Shown: positions 1 through 8,800, counted from the stretch's first letter. The stretch: DNA of 35,012 nt from an uncultured Gammaproteobacteria bacterium (GCA_913020715.1 CAJVZH010000016.1:1-35012), one strand, 5' to 3'. Program-made: numbers and translations. The notes: generated by a model from the sequence alone, not told the origin.

Positions 1-203
1 AATACAGTTTGCGAGAGTGGTTCGTTATGCCTGCGTATCAGCAAGCAACCGAGAGGAACTACTCTCTAGTTCGAGAACTGCAAGATGTCATAACACAACC
101 TTACGCAGAACAGTCTAAGGACGTGGAAGAGAAATACTACAGATTGAAGCCATCCGAACTCTTTGGTATTGGTGGATTATCGCAATATAGCTGCTCATCT
201 TGA
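1..203 (+). CDS. selO: SelO/YdiU-family protein adenylyltransferase, C-terminal end (partial at window start)
   Basis: Only the last ~66 codons are present; the frame is open to base 3, so the true start lies outside the window and an internal TTG at base 9 is not the start. Visible are [30 protein letters not shown] and the terminal SCSS. SelO/YdiU pseudokinases transfer AMP to Ser/Thr/Tyr of target proteins and typically end in a Cys-Ser-Ser tail; eukaryotic selenoprotein O has selenocysteine at the matching penultimate position. This copy has a TCA serine codon there and stops at TGA. The catalytic domain is not in view, so the call rests on the C-terminal tail and length is unknown. It points toward the minus-strand aldolase gene, with 147 bp between the two stops. 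Confidence 0.68.
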   Translation, partial: YSLREWFVMPAYQQATERNYSLVRELQDVITQPYAEQSKDVEEKYYRLKPSELFGIGGLSQYSCSS

Positions 204-331
204 TTTATCTAAAAACTGATTGGATAGAGATGCCATATCGTTAGTGGTCTTATTCATAAAACAATAGACATAGAATTATTTATCTGTATGTCAAAAAAAT
301 ATTAGACAAACTTCTTTAACATTGTTGCAGT

Positions 332-345
332 CATCATCGATGATG
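332..345. repeat. Perfect 14-bp palindrome between converging genes
   Basis: CATCATCGATGATG is its own reverse complement and lies a few bases beyond the stop of the minus-strand aldolase gene, in the 147-bp convergent gap. No T-run follows on either strand, so it is not a convincing intrinsic terminator. It could be a dimeric protein-binding site or chance. The rest of the gap holds AT-rich sequence with no recognised element. Confidence 0.35.
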
Positions 346-350
346 CGCTG

Positions 351-1079
351 TTAACATTTATAGTCGGGCTCTTCTTTGTCAAGAATGGCCATTAATTCAT
401 TAAAGTGGTGGTTTGCAAAGCTGCCATAACTTTCCCATTGTTGCGCGGTCTTCTCAGCAACTTCGTGACTAGCAACACGCAATTTTTTACCCGTCTGGTA
501 TGCGCCTATTAGGGTTTCGCAGGCGCGCTCAAAATAATACAAATCATCGAAGGCTTGAGCGACACTCGGCGCTGTGACCACAACACCATGGTTCCCTAAT
601 AGTAATATTTTATTACTGCCAAGTTTGGCACTGAGGCGCTCTGCCTCATTAGCTAAACCCATACCGTCATAACCAACATCAATAGAAACCCTGTTATAAA
701 ATCGCATTGTATTTTGGTCGATCGGTGGCATGACACTATTTTCCAAGCAAGCTAAAATTGTGGCGTACTTAGAGTGTACATGGAGCACACATTTTGCTTG
801 GGCGTTGTTTCGATGAATGGCGCTATGAATTGCCCACGCTGTTGGATCAGGTGCATTCTTGCTTGACATTGTGGTGTTGTCATTTGAGTCTAATAACAGT
901 AGCTCACTTGCTTTGATTTGTGAGAAGTGCCTGCCGTTTGGGTTCACCAAGAATTGCGAGCCGTCATCAGAAACCACTAAGCTAAAGTGATTGGCAATCG
1001 ATTCGTGCATATTCAGTCGAGCCGCCCATCTAAATGCAGCAGCTAGCTCGATCCTTTCTTTATTGTGGTTGTTCTTCAT
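351..1079 (-). CDS. Class II aldolase/adducin-fold protein
   Basis: A 242-residue cytosolic protein with the fold of fuculose-phosphate aldolase and adducin head domains. Family members bind a divalent metal through three histidines; here these are H100 and H102 in HVHSKYAT and H164 in LGNHGVVV. The catalytic Glu of true fuculose aldolases, normally four residues before a conserved His (H85 here), is replaced by Ala81 in the segment DPTAWAIH, so a classical retro-aldol reaction is doubtful; many adducin-like members of unknown activity share such changes. Its start lies 11 bp beyond the stop of the phosphatase-fold gene upstream, so the two form a minus-strand operon. Substrate unknown; family assignment is firm. 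Confidence 0.82.
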   Translation of the reverse strand: MKNNHNKERIELAAAFRWAARLNMHESIANHFSLVVSDDGSQFLVNPNGRHFSQIKASELLLLDSNDNTTMSSKNAPDPTAWAIHSAIHRNNAQAKCVLHVHSKYATILACLENSVMPPIDQNTMRFYNRVSIDVGYDGMGLANEAERLSAKLGSNKILLLGNHGVVVTAPSVAQAFDDLYYFERACETLIGAYQTGKKLRVASHEVAEKTAQQWESYGSFANHHFNELMAILDKEEPDYKC

Positions 1080-1090
1080 ATTTTGGGAGT

Positions 1091-1966
1091 CTACAAATCA
1101 AGTTCAAAAAATAGCGGGAAGTGATCTGATGATACATTGCTTTGATCGCTATAGGCACTGCCAATGCGTCCATTCAAATCTGGCGTTACAAAGAGGTAAT
1201 CAAGGCGAGAAAATCGCCCATCATACTCCAAACAGGTGCCGGGATTTGATAAGCGTGTTTTGCTTGCAAGCCACGCATCAATTAAAGTGTCAGTTGAGTC
1301 AGTTAAGGGTTTCATCATCTGTGCATAGTCATTGCTGTCGTCCTCAAAGTTAAAGTCACCAGCGATAATGGTGGATTGCGGAATAGGGGGTGCTTGCACA
1401 CCTTCGGTGTAGACCGACAGTTCTGGGTCGTCGTCCCACAGGTTCATTTCGCTTGGAAGGCAAGTAACAAGTGATTTTAAGGCATTAATTTGGGCAATCC
1501 GCTGCTCTCCTGGAAGGTGGCTCAGATGAACCGAGATAAAGCGTATGGCATTACTGTTAACATTGATAACAACCTCAAGAGCGACGCGAGGTAAGTCAAC
1601 CAAGGGATAAAAATCAGCAAAGACCCCTGTCGCCGGTCTTGGTAATGAATGCGCTCGAGAGTACAAAATCGGCCAGCGTGAAAGAACCATATTGCCAAAC
1701 CCTCGGCGAGCATTGGTGATTATTCCGTTGTCATCTTTCGAGCCGTAATCAACCTCAAAACCTGGTGCATAGGCCATATAAAGGTTTAGTTTCGCTGCTA
1801 AGGCTTCTGGCTGGTTGTCATTTTCACAAACTTGCCAATTGGTTGTCGCCTCTTGCAGGCAAATAATGTCCTGATCTTTGAGCGTGTCTACGATGCGAGA
1901 AAGGTCGTAACAATGGTCTTGACCAACGCCGTATTGAATATTGTAGGTTGCAAATTTGATTTTCAT
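1091..1966 (-). CDS. Endonuclease/exonuclease/phosphatase (EEP) family protein
   Basis: A 291-residue EEP-fold phosphodiesterase or phosphatase. The family's active-site blocks occur in order: ATYNIQYG at the N-terminus (metal/phosphate-binding Asn), CLQEA around residue 38 (metal-binding Glu), AGDFNFEDD (catalytic Asp and Asn) and SSDHFPLFFEL at the C-terminus (catalytic Asp-His pair). There is no signal peptide, so it should be cytosolic. EEP enzymes act on very different substrates (DNA, RNA caps, inositol phosphates, sphingomyelin) and nothing here identifies the substrate. It is the first gene of a two-gene minus-strand operon with the aldolase-fold gene, diverging from the desaturase across 110 bp. 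Confidence 0.8.
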   Translation of the reverse strand: MKIKFATYNIQYGVGQDHCYDLSRIVDTLKDQDIICLQEATTNWQVCENDNQPEALAAKLNLYMAYAPGFEVDYGSKDDNGIITNARRGFGNMVLSRWPILYSRAHSLPRPATGVFADFYPLVDLPRVALEVVINVNSNAIRFISVHLSHLPGEQRIAQINALKSLVTCLPSEMNLWDDDPELSVYTEGVQAPPIPQSTIIAGDFNFEDDSNDYAQMMKPLTDSTDTLIDAWLASKTRLSNPGTCLEYDGRFSRLDYLFVTPDLNGRIGSAYSDQSNVSSDHFPLFFELDL

Positions 1967-2076
1967 TTTTTTTGTTTTTCAGAGCGCTGTAATTGCGCGA
2001 TTATATTTTTATTTGGTTTTGTATGCAATCATTTTTTGTTATGTATCATTGTCGCTCTGTCAAAGTTTGTTAAATC

Positions 2077-2979
2077 ATGAATAAACCGAGCGCTATCAGT
2101 ACACTAAGTGAGTGGCCTACGTGGCTAGCAGTACTTACTGTCTATTTGTTATGGTGGTTTATTCTTAACAATTTTGAAAGCATTCCGCTAGCGCCTGTGT
2201 TTTTGCTTGTAGTTTTGGCATTCCATGGCTCGGTTCAGCATGAATTATTACACGGGCATCCCAGTGATAACCAGACTCTAAATGACTGTTTGGCTTACCC
2301 GCCACTTTCTCTTTGGTACCCTTATCCAATCTACAAGAAAACCCACCTTAAGCACCATGAAAATACCGATTTAACGATTCCCGGCGTTGATCCCGAGAGT
2401 TATTTTATTAATCAAGAAGTTTGGGCTGGGATGTCAAGAACTGCAAAGCTAGTAGCCACTGTTAATATGACCGTAGTTGGGCGACTTTTTTTCGCTCCTT
2501 TCTGGCACTTACTGGGGCTAAAAAAGCAAATGTTTCAAAGTATAAGGAGTGGGGATCAGCAAAGAAATACTTGGTTATTGCATGAACTCCTTTGTCTTGT
2601 TATCATGTTTGTGGTTGTTATATTTTTTAACGTCAATATACTTACTTATATTGCCTGCAGTTATTTTGCTCAGTCCAGCACCTTATTGAGAAGTTTTTAT
2701 GAGCATAGAGTTGTAGAGATACCTGAGCATCGGTCTGTTATTGTTAAATCTTGCTTGCCGTTTAGGCTGCTTTTTTTAAACAATAATTTTCATGCAGTGC
2801 ACCATCAAAATCCTGGAATGAGTTGGTTTAAGCTTGGAGGGGAGTATTACTCAAAATCCGGATATTACGATGAACAAAACGGCCACTTTGTAGAACGAGG
2901 ATACTGGCAATGGCTTTCTAAGTACATCTTTAAACCAGTTAGTAACCCCATACACCCTGGGTTTGTTAAGAGTGATTAA
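2077..2979 (+). CDS. Fatty-acid-desaturase-family integral membrane protein
   Basis: A 300-residue membrane di-iron enzyme. All three histidine boxes of the membrane desaturase/hydroxylase superfamily are present: HELLHGH (55-61), HLKHH (90-94) and HAVHH (239-243). Hydrophobic segments at about 15-30, 38-50 and 168-195 fit a multi-pass inner-membrane protein. The family inserts double bonds or hydroxyl groups into acyl chains or other lipophilic substrates with O2; the actual substrate cannot be read from the sequence. The ATG at 2077 has a poor ribosome site but gives the expected N-terminus. Its stop overlaps the likely GTG start of the binding-protein gene downstream, suggesting translational coupling. 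Confidence 0.85.
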   Translation: MNKPSAISTLSEWPTWLAVLTVYLLWWFILNNFESIPLAPVFLLVVLAFHGSVQHELLHGHPSDNQTLNDCLAYPPLSLWYPYPIYKKTHLKHHENTDLTIPGVDPESYFINQEVWAGMSRTAKLVATVNMTVVGRLFFAPFWHLLGLKKQMFQSIRSGDQQRNTWLLHELLCLVIMFVVVIFFNVNILTYIACSYFAQSSTLLRSFYEHRVVEIPEHRSVIVKSCLPFRLLFLNNNFHAVHHQNPGMSWFKLGGEYYSKSGYYDEQNGHFVERGYWQWLSKYIFKPVSNPIHPGFVKSD

Positions 2980-3739
2980 TCGACAGATCGCATTAGGGAT
3001 GTACTCGCTTGACGGTAGGTTGTTGCAGGCTTGGCGCAGTTTGTTTATACAGGCTTCTAATTTTTATCCTGATATCGACATACCTAAAGTCGTTGTTAAT
3101 AGTATTGAAGATTTGGTAATTTTGGATAACAATACTTGCATTAGTCACATATGCGGACTTCCATTGCTTGATAGGTTTTCGAAGTGCTTAATTCCGCTAT
3201 GCGCACCACAATTTAACATCCCCGGTGTCTCCGGCCCACACTACTTTAGTTACTATGTTGTGCGCCACGATAGCACTATGAAATCTGTTGTGGATGCCAA
3301 AGGTAGAATATTTGCTGCAAATAGCTTGTGTTCTAATAGTGGTCTAAATGTATTACGCCATGAGATTAAAGCAGTACTTAACGTCAGTGTTGAGGATTTT
3401 TTTAGCAAAATACACTATACTGGCTCTCACCATCTTAGTATTCAGTCAATCATAGAAGGGGTTTCAGAGTTTGCAGCGATTGATGCAGCAACCTATGAGT
3501 ATTTATGCGTCACACACCCAGTGTATCGAACTAAATTACGTATTATTGGTCAATCTCATCAGTCTACAGCGCCGCCTTTGGTTGCACATAAGGGTGGCCC
3601 ATTTTGCAATTCCCAACTTCTTACTGATGCTCTTAATTCTGCACTAAACTCGCTTGATCAGGTAACTCGCAACACGCTGAATATTAGGCAATTTCATAAA
3701 GTAAAGCTGGACGATTATACTTCACAGATTCTCGACTGA
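2972..3739 (+). CDS. PhnD/SsuA-like (type 2 periplasmic-binding fold) protein, orphan, no signal peptide
   Basis: About 255 residues from a GTG at 2972 that overlaps the desaturase stop by 8 bases; a TTG at 2963 or ATG at 2999 are alternatives. It resembles the phosphate/phosphonate-binding protein family: an N-terminal ALGMYSLDG strand, ISHICGLPL, GPHYFSYYVVRHD, a NSLCSNSGLNVLR block like the ligand loop, SGSHH-type and FAAIDAATYEYL segments. Canonical members are secreted binding subunits of ABC transporters, but no signal peptide or lipobox is visible with any start, and no permease or ATPase gene is nearby. It may act as a cytoplasmic ligand-binding protein or a repurposed enzyme partner of the desaturase. 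It converges on the LysR gene (25 bp between stops). Confidence 0.72.
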   Translation: MINRQIALGMYSLDGRLLQAWRSLFIQASNFYPDIDIPKVVVNSIEDLVILDNNTCISHICGLPLLDRFSKCLIPLCAPQFNIPGVSGPHYFSYYVVRHDSTMKSVVDAKGRIFAANSLCSNSGLNVLRHEIKAVLNVSVEDFFSKIHYTGSHHLSIQSIIEGVSEFAAIDAATYEYLCVTHPVYRTKLRIIGQSHQSTAPPLVAHKGGPFCNSQLLTDALNSALNSLDQVTRNTLNIRQFHKVKLDDYTSQILD

Positions 3740-3764
3740 ACAATGTGAAAAATCCGGGATACTT

Positions 3765-4637
3765 TCAACTTTTTACTTCTTTTATTATCCAGTTTCGAAA
3801 TTGATTTGCTGCGTCAGATAAAGATTTTTTGTTGCGGTAAACAAGGTGATAACCAAACCCTTTAAGTTCTATATTAGACAGATAAACGAGCTTTCCTGTG
3901 TCAATTTCCGAGCGAACTAATTTATCCCAAAGAGCCACTCCTTGGCCATCAATGACAGCTTGAAACCTGGTGCTTGAATCGGTTATAGTGAGACTTGTTG
4001 AGGATGGCATATACTCCAAACCAGCAACTTCATGCCATGCACGCATGCCACACTCTTCGGAGAAACCGTCATTTAATAAAGGGATGGTTTGTACAGCTTG
4101 ACTCAAGCCCAAACGACTAGCTTCTTTTGCAACTTTGGGGTTACCGATAAGTAAAGATGAAGAGTCTACAAGCAAGTCGTGAGTGAAGCCGCCCCAAGCA
4201 TTACCCCAAAGAATAACCAAGTCAAAGTTGACACTATTAAATTCATCAATTGAATTGACTGCTTCAAGTCTGAGGCTTATCTCAGGGCAGTCTTGAAAAA
4301 AATTAGCTAGCCTTGGTGACAACCATCTTGAAGCGAAAAGAGTAAGAACTCCAACAGTTACAGTGTTTGAGCTTTTTCCACGCAACTGTTCAATTTTATT
4401 GTCAATTTGATTGAGAGATGATTGTGAAACATGCCAAAGATTACGTCCAGCATCGGTCAAAGTAAGTTTAGATTTGGCTCTATCAAAAAGCATAAATCCA
4501 AGCTCCCTTTCAAGTTTATTGACCTGATAGCTGACTGCTCCTTTGGATTGACATAACTCTTCTGATGCTACGGTAATGCTTTCGCATCGGGCCACAGTAT
4601 CAAAAATTCTAAGAGAGTTGTAAGATTTAAATCGCAT
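3765..4637 (-). CDS. LysR-family transcriptional regulator, GcvA-like
   Basis: A 290-residue LysR regulator. The winged helix-turn-helix occupies about residues 3-60 (SLRIFDTVARCESITVAS, then GAVSYQVNKLERELG), followed by the linker helix and an effector-binding domain with the GcvA-group segment LVILWGNAWGG and a C-terminal IDTGKLVYLSNIEL. The ATG at 4637 is preferred over an adjacent upstream TTG. It is divergent from the flavoprotein gene at 4751 with ~113 bp between, the usual arrangement for a LysR activator of its neighbour, so the demethylase/MttB operon is its probable target. The effector is unknown. A degraded paralogue of its C-terminus occurs at 9867-9996. Confidence 0.9.
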   Translation of the reverse strand: MRFKSYNSLRIFDTVARCESITVASEELCQSKGAVSYQVNKLERELGFMLFDRAKSKLTLTDAGRNLWHVSQSSLNQIDNKIEQLRGKSSNTVTVGVLTLFASRWLSPRLANFFQDCPEISLRLEAVNSIDEFNSVNFDLVILWGNAWGGFTHDLLVDSSSLLIGNPKVAKEASRLGLSQAVQTIPLLNDGFSEECGMRAWHEVAGLEYMPSSTSLTITDSSTRFQAVIDGQGVALWDKLVRSEIDTGKLVYLSNIELKGFGYHLVYRNKKSLSDAANQFRNWIIKEVKS

Positions 4638-4750
4638 CAAGTCAGTTTAATATTTTTAAACCATTTGTGCAAATTATTAATCGTGATTTGATAAAAAAAA
4701 GGTTAAAAAGTTAACTATATAGCTTTTTTAAATATTATTGGAGAAGCCAC
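4638..4750. promoter_or_regulatory. Divergent LysR/flavoprotein control region
   Basis: This AT-rich intergenic stretch separates divergent genes. It contains TTTAATATTTTTAAA at 4646-4660, an interrupted palindrome matching the general T-N11-A shape of LysR operators, and a second AT-rich inverted repeat around 4704-4732 (TTAAAAAG facing CTTTTTTAA). A good ribosome site, GGAGAAG at 4740-4746, precedes the ATG at 4751. In such AT-rich sequence, palindromes arise easily by chance, so the operator assignment is an inference from position. No strong -35/-10 pair was identified. Confidence 0.4.
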
Positions 4751-7186
4751 ATGAAGAGGCGTGCTCGTGTTGTTGTTATTGGTGGCGGAATAGCTGGCTG
4801 TTCTACTTTGTATCATCTTACTCAGGAGGGTTGGTCTGATGTTGTTCTAGTAGAACGCAATGACCTTACCAGTGGGACCACTTGGCATTCTGCTGCCCAG
4901 GTGACTAATTTTGGTATGAATCAAACAATGGTTGGCTTAAAAACTCATTCTATAAACCTATATAAAGAATTAGCTAATGACCCTAATCATCCAATTAACT
5001 ATAACCATGCAGATGGAGGCATACGCTTAGCAAACACTGAAGAACAAATGCAGGGATATCATCATTTTGCTTCAATGGCTAAAGGGATGGGTGTGGACTT
5101 TGAAGTGATTGATGCAAAAGAATGTCAACGTCGCCACCCACTGATATCAGTCGATAACTTGGTTGGCGGTATTTGGGATCCTCTTGATGGGGATATTGAT
5201 CCATATCAATTATGCCACGCCCTAACCCGAAAAGCGCGCAAAGCTGGAGCTGAAGTCTACACAAACACCCCCGTAACTGCCCTCGATCAATATAAGGACG
5301 GCACTTGGAAAGTGACAACTGAGCATGGTGATATCGATTGTGATATTGTGGTCAATGCTTGTGGCTACAGAGTCAATGAACTTGGCGCAATGATGGGAGT
5401 TCATCATCCAGTTGCCTCTATGGAGCATCAATACTTCTTAACTGAGGATATTCCTGAAATTGCGCAGGCGGGTCATCGAATGCCTCTTCTTCGTTGTCCA
5501 ATATCTGATTACTACTGTCGACAAGACAAGGGCGGTCTTTTAATTGGTTTTTATGAACAAAATTGCAAAACATGGGGGATGGATGGAATTGATCCAAATT
5601 TTGTTAACGCACTGTGTCCAGATGACTTGGAAAGAGTAGCTGATGTATTAGATGGAGCGTTTACCCGTATGCCGGCACTAATGAAAGCCGGAATAAAAAG
5701 CATTGTTAATGGTCCAATTACTTACACAATTGATGGTGCGCCACTGGTTGGAAAAATTCCGGGTAAACGCAACGCTTTTTGTATTATTGGTCTTCGTGCT
5801 GGACTAGGTGAGGGCGGCGGTCATGGCTGGTTATTGGCGCAGCAAATTGTTCACGGTGAGGCATGCTATGACACCTGGTGTCTTGACCCAAGACGTTTTA
5901 GTCAGCATACCAATGTGGAGCTGACATCACTCAAAGCTATTGAAGATTATCAAAATGAGTTTCGTTTTCACTTCCCTCACGAACATCGGCCAGCAGGTAG
6001 GCCTGCTAAAACCACGCCACTAACGCCAATTTTAGCAGCAGAGGGCGCAGAATTCACAGTGGTCAACGGATGGGAGCGTGTTGACTATATCAAGCCTTCA
6101 GAAGACTTTCAGACGTCTCACACATTCCATTTTGATGAAGCTTTTGATGTGGTTGCTGCCGAAGTTGATAATCTCAGTCAAAACGTAGGTCTCTGTGAGG
6201 TTAGTGGCTTTAATCGTATAGAGATTACTGGTTCGGATAAGCACGATTTTCTTGATAGGTTGTTTTGTTCGCATGTGACCAGAGAGCCTGGAAAGGTGAG
6301 TTTGGGCTACTTGTTGAATAAATATGGCATGATTAAGGCAGAGGCCACTGTTGCCAATATTCCTTTATCTGAAAGAGGAGTTGACCGTATTTGGTACGGT
6401 TCAGCGGCTGCATCTGAGTTGCATGATATGGATTGGCTTAAAGAGCACTTAAGAGAAGATGAAAGTGTGCAAATTAAAACTCTAACTAATGATCAAACGA
6501 TTTTGGTTCTGGCTGGACCAAGAGCTCGTGACGTATTATCCATTTGTTCTCGCGGGGATTGGAGTAAAGAAGCTTTTCCTTGGCTGAGTGTCAGAGAGTG
6601 TTTTATTGGTTTTGCGCCAGCAACCGTTATGTCGATCAGCTTTTCTGGTGAGTTGGCCTATGAGATTCATGTGCCTAATGCGTCTTTGTATGCTGTATAT
6701 TTAGCATTGCGCAAAGCAGGCGAGCCACACGGTATGGGACTTTTTGGTGCACGTGCAGTTGAGTCGATGCGCATGGAAAAAGGCTACCTACACTGGAAGG
6801 CGGATTTAATAACAGAATACGATCCTTATGAGACTGGGTTAGAGCGGTTTGTTAAGCTAACCAAGGGGGAGTTTATTGGAAAATCTGCGCTGGAGCGGCG
6901 ACTATTTCAAGGACCAAAGAGAAAACTTGTTTCGTTAAGAATTGATAGCAAAGATGCGCCTGCCTATGGTGGTGCGTCAATTATGGAAGGGGGGCGTGTG
7001 ATCGGCACGGTTAGCTCTGGAGATTGGGGTCATCGAGTTGGCATGAATCTGGCCTATGCTTTTATTGAGCCTGAACAGGCCGTCATAGGCCATCATCTAA
7101 GCGTGAATATTTTAGGTGAAATGGTTGTGGCGGAGGTGGTGGCAAGTGGCCCATATGATTCAAATTACAGCAAAATCCTAGCTTAA
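4751..7186 (+). CDS. Dimethylglycine/sarcosine dehydrogenase-like flavoprotein with C-terminal GcvT domain
   Basis: An 811-residue two-part enzyme. Residues ~5-365 form a DAO-type FAD oxidoreductase: GGGIAGCSTLYHL binds the FAD ADP moiety, and SGTTWHSA places His46 where dimethylglycine and sarcosine dehydrogenases attach FAD covalently. A linker domain (~365-425) is followed by a GcvT-like aminomethyltransferase region (~440-805) with SGELAYEIHVP and GARAVESMRMEKGYLHWKAD. In characterised relatives the flavin oxidises an N-methyl group and the GcvT part passes the one-carbon unit to tetrahydrofolate. It is followed 32 bp later by the MttB-family gene and faces a LysR gene, so it probably demethylates a methylated amine made available by that pathway. 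The exact substrate is not identifiable. Confidence 0.87.
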   Translation: MKRRARVVVIGGGIAGCSTLYHLTQEGWSDVVLVERNDLTSGTTWHSAAQVTNFGMNQTMVGLKTHSINLYKELANDPNHPINYNHADGGIRLANTEEQMQGYHHFASMAKGMGVDFEVIDAKECQRRHPLISVDNLVGGIWDPLDGDIDPYQLCHALTRKARKAGAEVYTNTPVTALDQYKDGTWKVTTEHGDIDCDIVVNACGYRVNELGAMMGVHHPVASMEHQYFLTEDIPEIAQAGHRMPLLRCPISDYYCRQDKGGLLIGFYEQNCKTWGMDGIDPNFVNALCPDDLERVADVLDGAFTRMPALMKAGIKSIVNGPITYTIDGAPLVGKIPGKRNAFCIIGLRAGLGEGGGHGWLLAQQIVHGEACYDTWCLDPRRFSQHTNVELTSLKAIEDYQNEFRFHFPHEHRPAGRPAKTTPLTPILAAEGAEFTVVNGWERVDYIKPSEDFQTSHTFHFDEAFDVVAAEVDNLSQNVGLCEVSGFNRIEITGSDKHDFLDRLFCSHVTREPGKVSLGYLLNKYGMIKAEATVANIPLSERGVDRIWYGSAAASELHDMDWLKEHLREDESVQIKTLTNDQTILVLAGPRARDVLSICSRGDWSKEAFPWLSVRECFIGFAPATVMSISFSGELAYEIHVPNASLYAVYLALRKAGEPHGMGLFGARAVESMRMEKGYLHWKADLITEYDPYETGLERFVKLTKGEFIGKSALERRLFQGPKRKLVSLRIDSKDAPAYGGASIMEGGRVIGTVSSGDWGHRVGMNLAYAFIEPEQAVIGHHLSVNILGEMVVAEVVASGPYDSNYSKILA

Positions 7187-7218
7187 GCTTGAATTAAATA
7201 TATTAAGGAATTGAGATA

Positions 7219-8739
7219 ATGAGACGAGAATCGGCAAGGTTAAAAAAACACGCCGAAAGGTCCAAGCCATCCAAGGTTGACCCTTGTCCTCCTGGACAAT
7301 CAGGAGGGCAGTACAAGCCCTTGTCCGATCAACAAGTGAGAGAAATTCATCAAGAGGCTTTGAGAATTTTGGCCAATATTGGTATGGATGATGTTCCTGA
7401 AGTACTCAGGAAGCAAGCGCTTTCTCATGGTGCAATAGTCAATAAAAATGGTAGGATTTGTTACCCAGAGTCGATGGTTCAGAGGTGTATTGAATCTGCT
7501 TGTAAAGCTTTCACTTTTTACGGTCGAGACTCGAAATACGATATTCATGTGGGTGGCGACAGTGTGTATTTTGGCACGGGTGGCGCAGCTGTTCAAACCC
7601 TAGATAGATCTAGTGGGCAGTATCGCCCATCAACTCTTGAAGACCTGTATGACTTTACTCGTTTAGTCGACCAGCTGCCCAATGTTAGCTGGTTTACGCG
7701 TTGTTGTGTGGCAACCGATGTAGAGGATATCTATGAACTAGATGTTAATACTGCCTATGCGCTAATTCGAGGAACCAAAAAGCCAGTTGCAACAAGTTTT
7801 ACTCTTGCACAGAATGTGGACCCTATCGTAGATATGTTTGATATCGCCCTGGGTGGTCCAGGTAAATTTGCAGACCGACCATTTTGTAAGGCTCACATAA
7901 GTCCAATTATCTCTCCACTAAAATACGGCGAAGATGCGGTGATGGTAGCATTGGCTTGCATGAGGCGCGGTGTGCCAATTAGTAACATTGTGGCTACCAT
8001 GTCAGGTGCGACGGCACCAGCTCCACTTGCCGGGGTTCTGTCGATTTCTCTTGCAGAAACTTTAGCAGCTTTGGTGATGACTAATATTTTTGAACCCGGT
8101 TACCCAATGATATTCTCCAATTGGCCCTTCGTCATAGATTTGCGCACTGGAGCATTTAGGGGCGGCAGTGGAGAGATGGCACTTCTCAACGCGGCTTCGG
8201 CTCAACTCTCTAACGCTCTAGGACTGCCCTCTGGCTGTGCTTCAAGTATGACTGATGCAAAGTCGCCAGATGCTCAAATGGGCATGGAAAAGGCCTTGAC
8301 ATCTTTAGCCTGTGGTTTGGCTGGTGGAAATATGATTTATGAGTCATCAGGTATGATGGCGAGTTTATTGGGTGCCTCTTTTGAGGCATTTGTTATGGAT
8401 GATGAGATGCTCTCTTTGGTGCATCGTATTATTCGAGGAGTCGAAATAAATCAACAGACTTTGGATTATGATTCGATTGAGTCAGTTGTTTCAGGCGAAG
8501 GTCATTTTATTGGTCAGCCAGAAACTATGCGTTCGATGGAGCGGGATTATTATTATCCCAAAATAGCGGATCGTGAAGAGCCTGCCGTGTGGCAGGACCG
8601 AGGGGCGCTTGATCACTTAAGTAGAGCCAAAAACAAAGTAGATGAATTACTTGAGCACCATCCTAATTATCTTGATGATAGAGCTGACAAATTGATTCGA
8701 AAGAAATATCCAATTTTGTTGCCAGAAAAAACTAAATAA
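7219..8739 (+). CDS. Trimethylamine methyltransferase (MttB)-family protein without pyrrolysine
   Basis: A 506-residue TIM-barrel protein of the MttB superfamily. Characteristic stretches are YKPLSDQQVREIHQEALRIL near the N-terminus, FGTGGAAVQTLD, the central NIVATMSGATAPAPLAGVLS, and GGNMIYESSGMMAS near the C-terminus. True trimethylamine methyltransferases contain pyrrolysine encoded by an in-frame amber codon; this gene is open throughout and contains none, placing it with the MtgB/MtpB-type homologues that demethylate quaternary amines such as glycine betaine. Those enzymes pass methyl to a corrinoid protein, which is not encoded here. A strong AAGGA precedes the ATG. Co-transcribed with the GcvT-fused flavoprotein, it may generate that enzyme's substrate; this is an inference. 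Confidence 0.85.
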   Translation: MRRESARLKKHAERSKPSKVDPCPPGQSGGQYKPLSDQQVREIHQEALRILANIGMDDVPEVLRKQALSHGAIVNKNGRICYPESMVQRCIESACKAFTFYGRDSKYDIHVGGDSVYFGTGGAAVQTLDRSSGQYRPSTLEDLYDFTRLVDQLPNVSWFTRCCVATDVEDIYELDVNTAYALIRGTKKPVATSFTLAQNVDPIVDMFDIALGGPGKFADRPFCKAHISPIISPLKYGEDAVMVALACMRRGVPISNIVATMSGATAPAPLAGVLSISLAETLAALVMTNIFEPGYPMIFSNWPFVIDLRTGAFRGGSGEMALLNAASAQLSNALGLPSGCASSMTDAKSPDAQMGMEKALTSLACGLAGGNMIYESSGMMASLLGASFEAFVMDDEMLSLVHRIIRGVEINQQTLDYDSIESVVSGEGHFIGQPETMRSMERDYYYPKIADREEPAVWQDRGALDHLSRAKNKVDELLEHHPNYLDDRADKLIRKKYPILLPEKTK

Positions 8740-8800
8740 AAAAATATGAGTTGCAATTTATTACCAAGACACTGTGTTATTATTTATAAAATTACCCAGT

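Noticed and set aside
7219-8739. Pyrrolysine-containing trimethylamine methyltransferase
   Set aside because: The frame is open with no internal amber codon, and no Pyl synthesis or corrinoid genes are seen.
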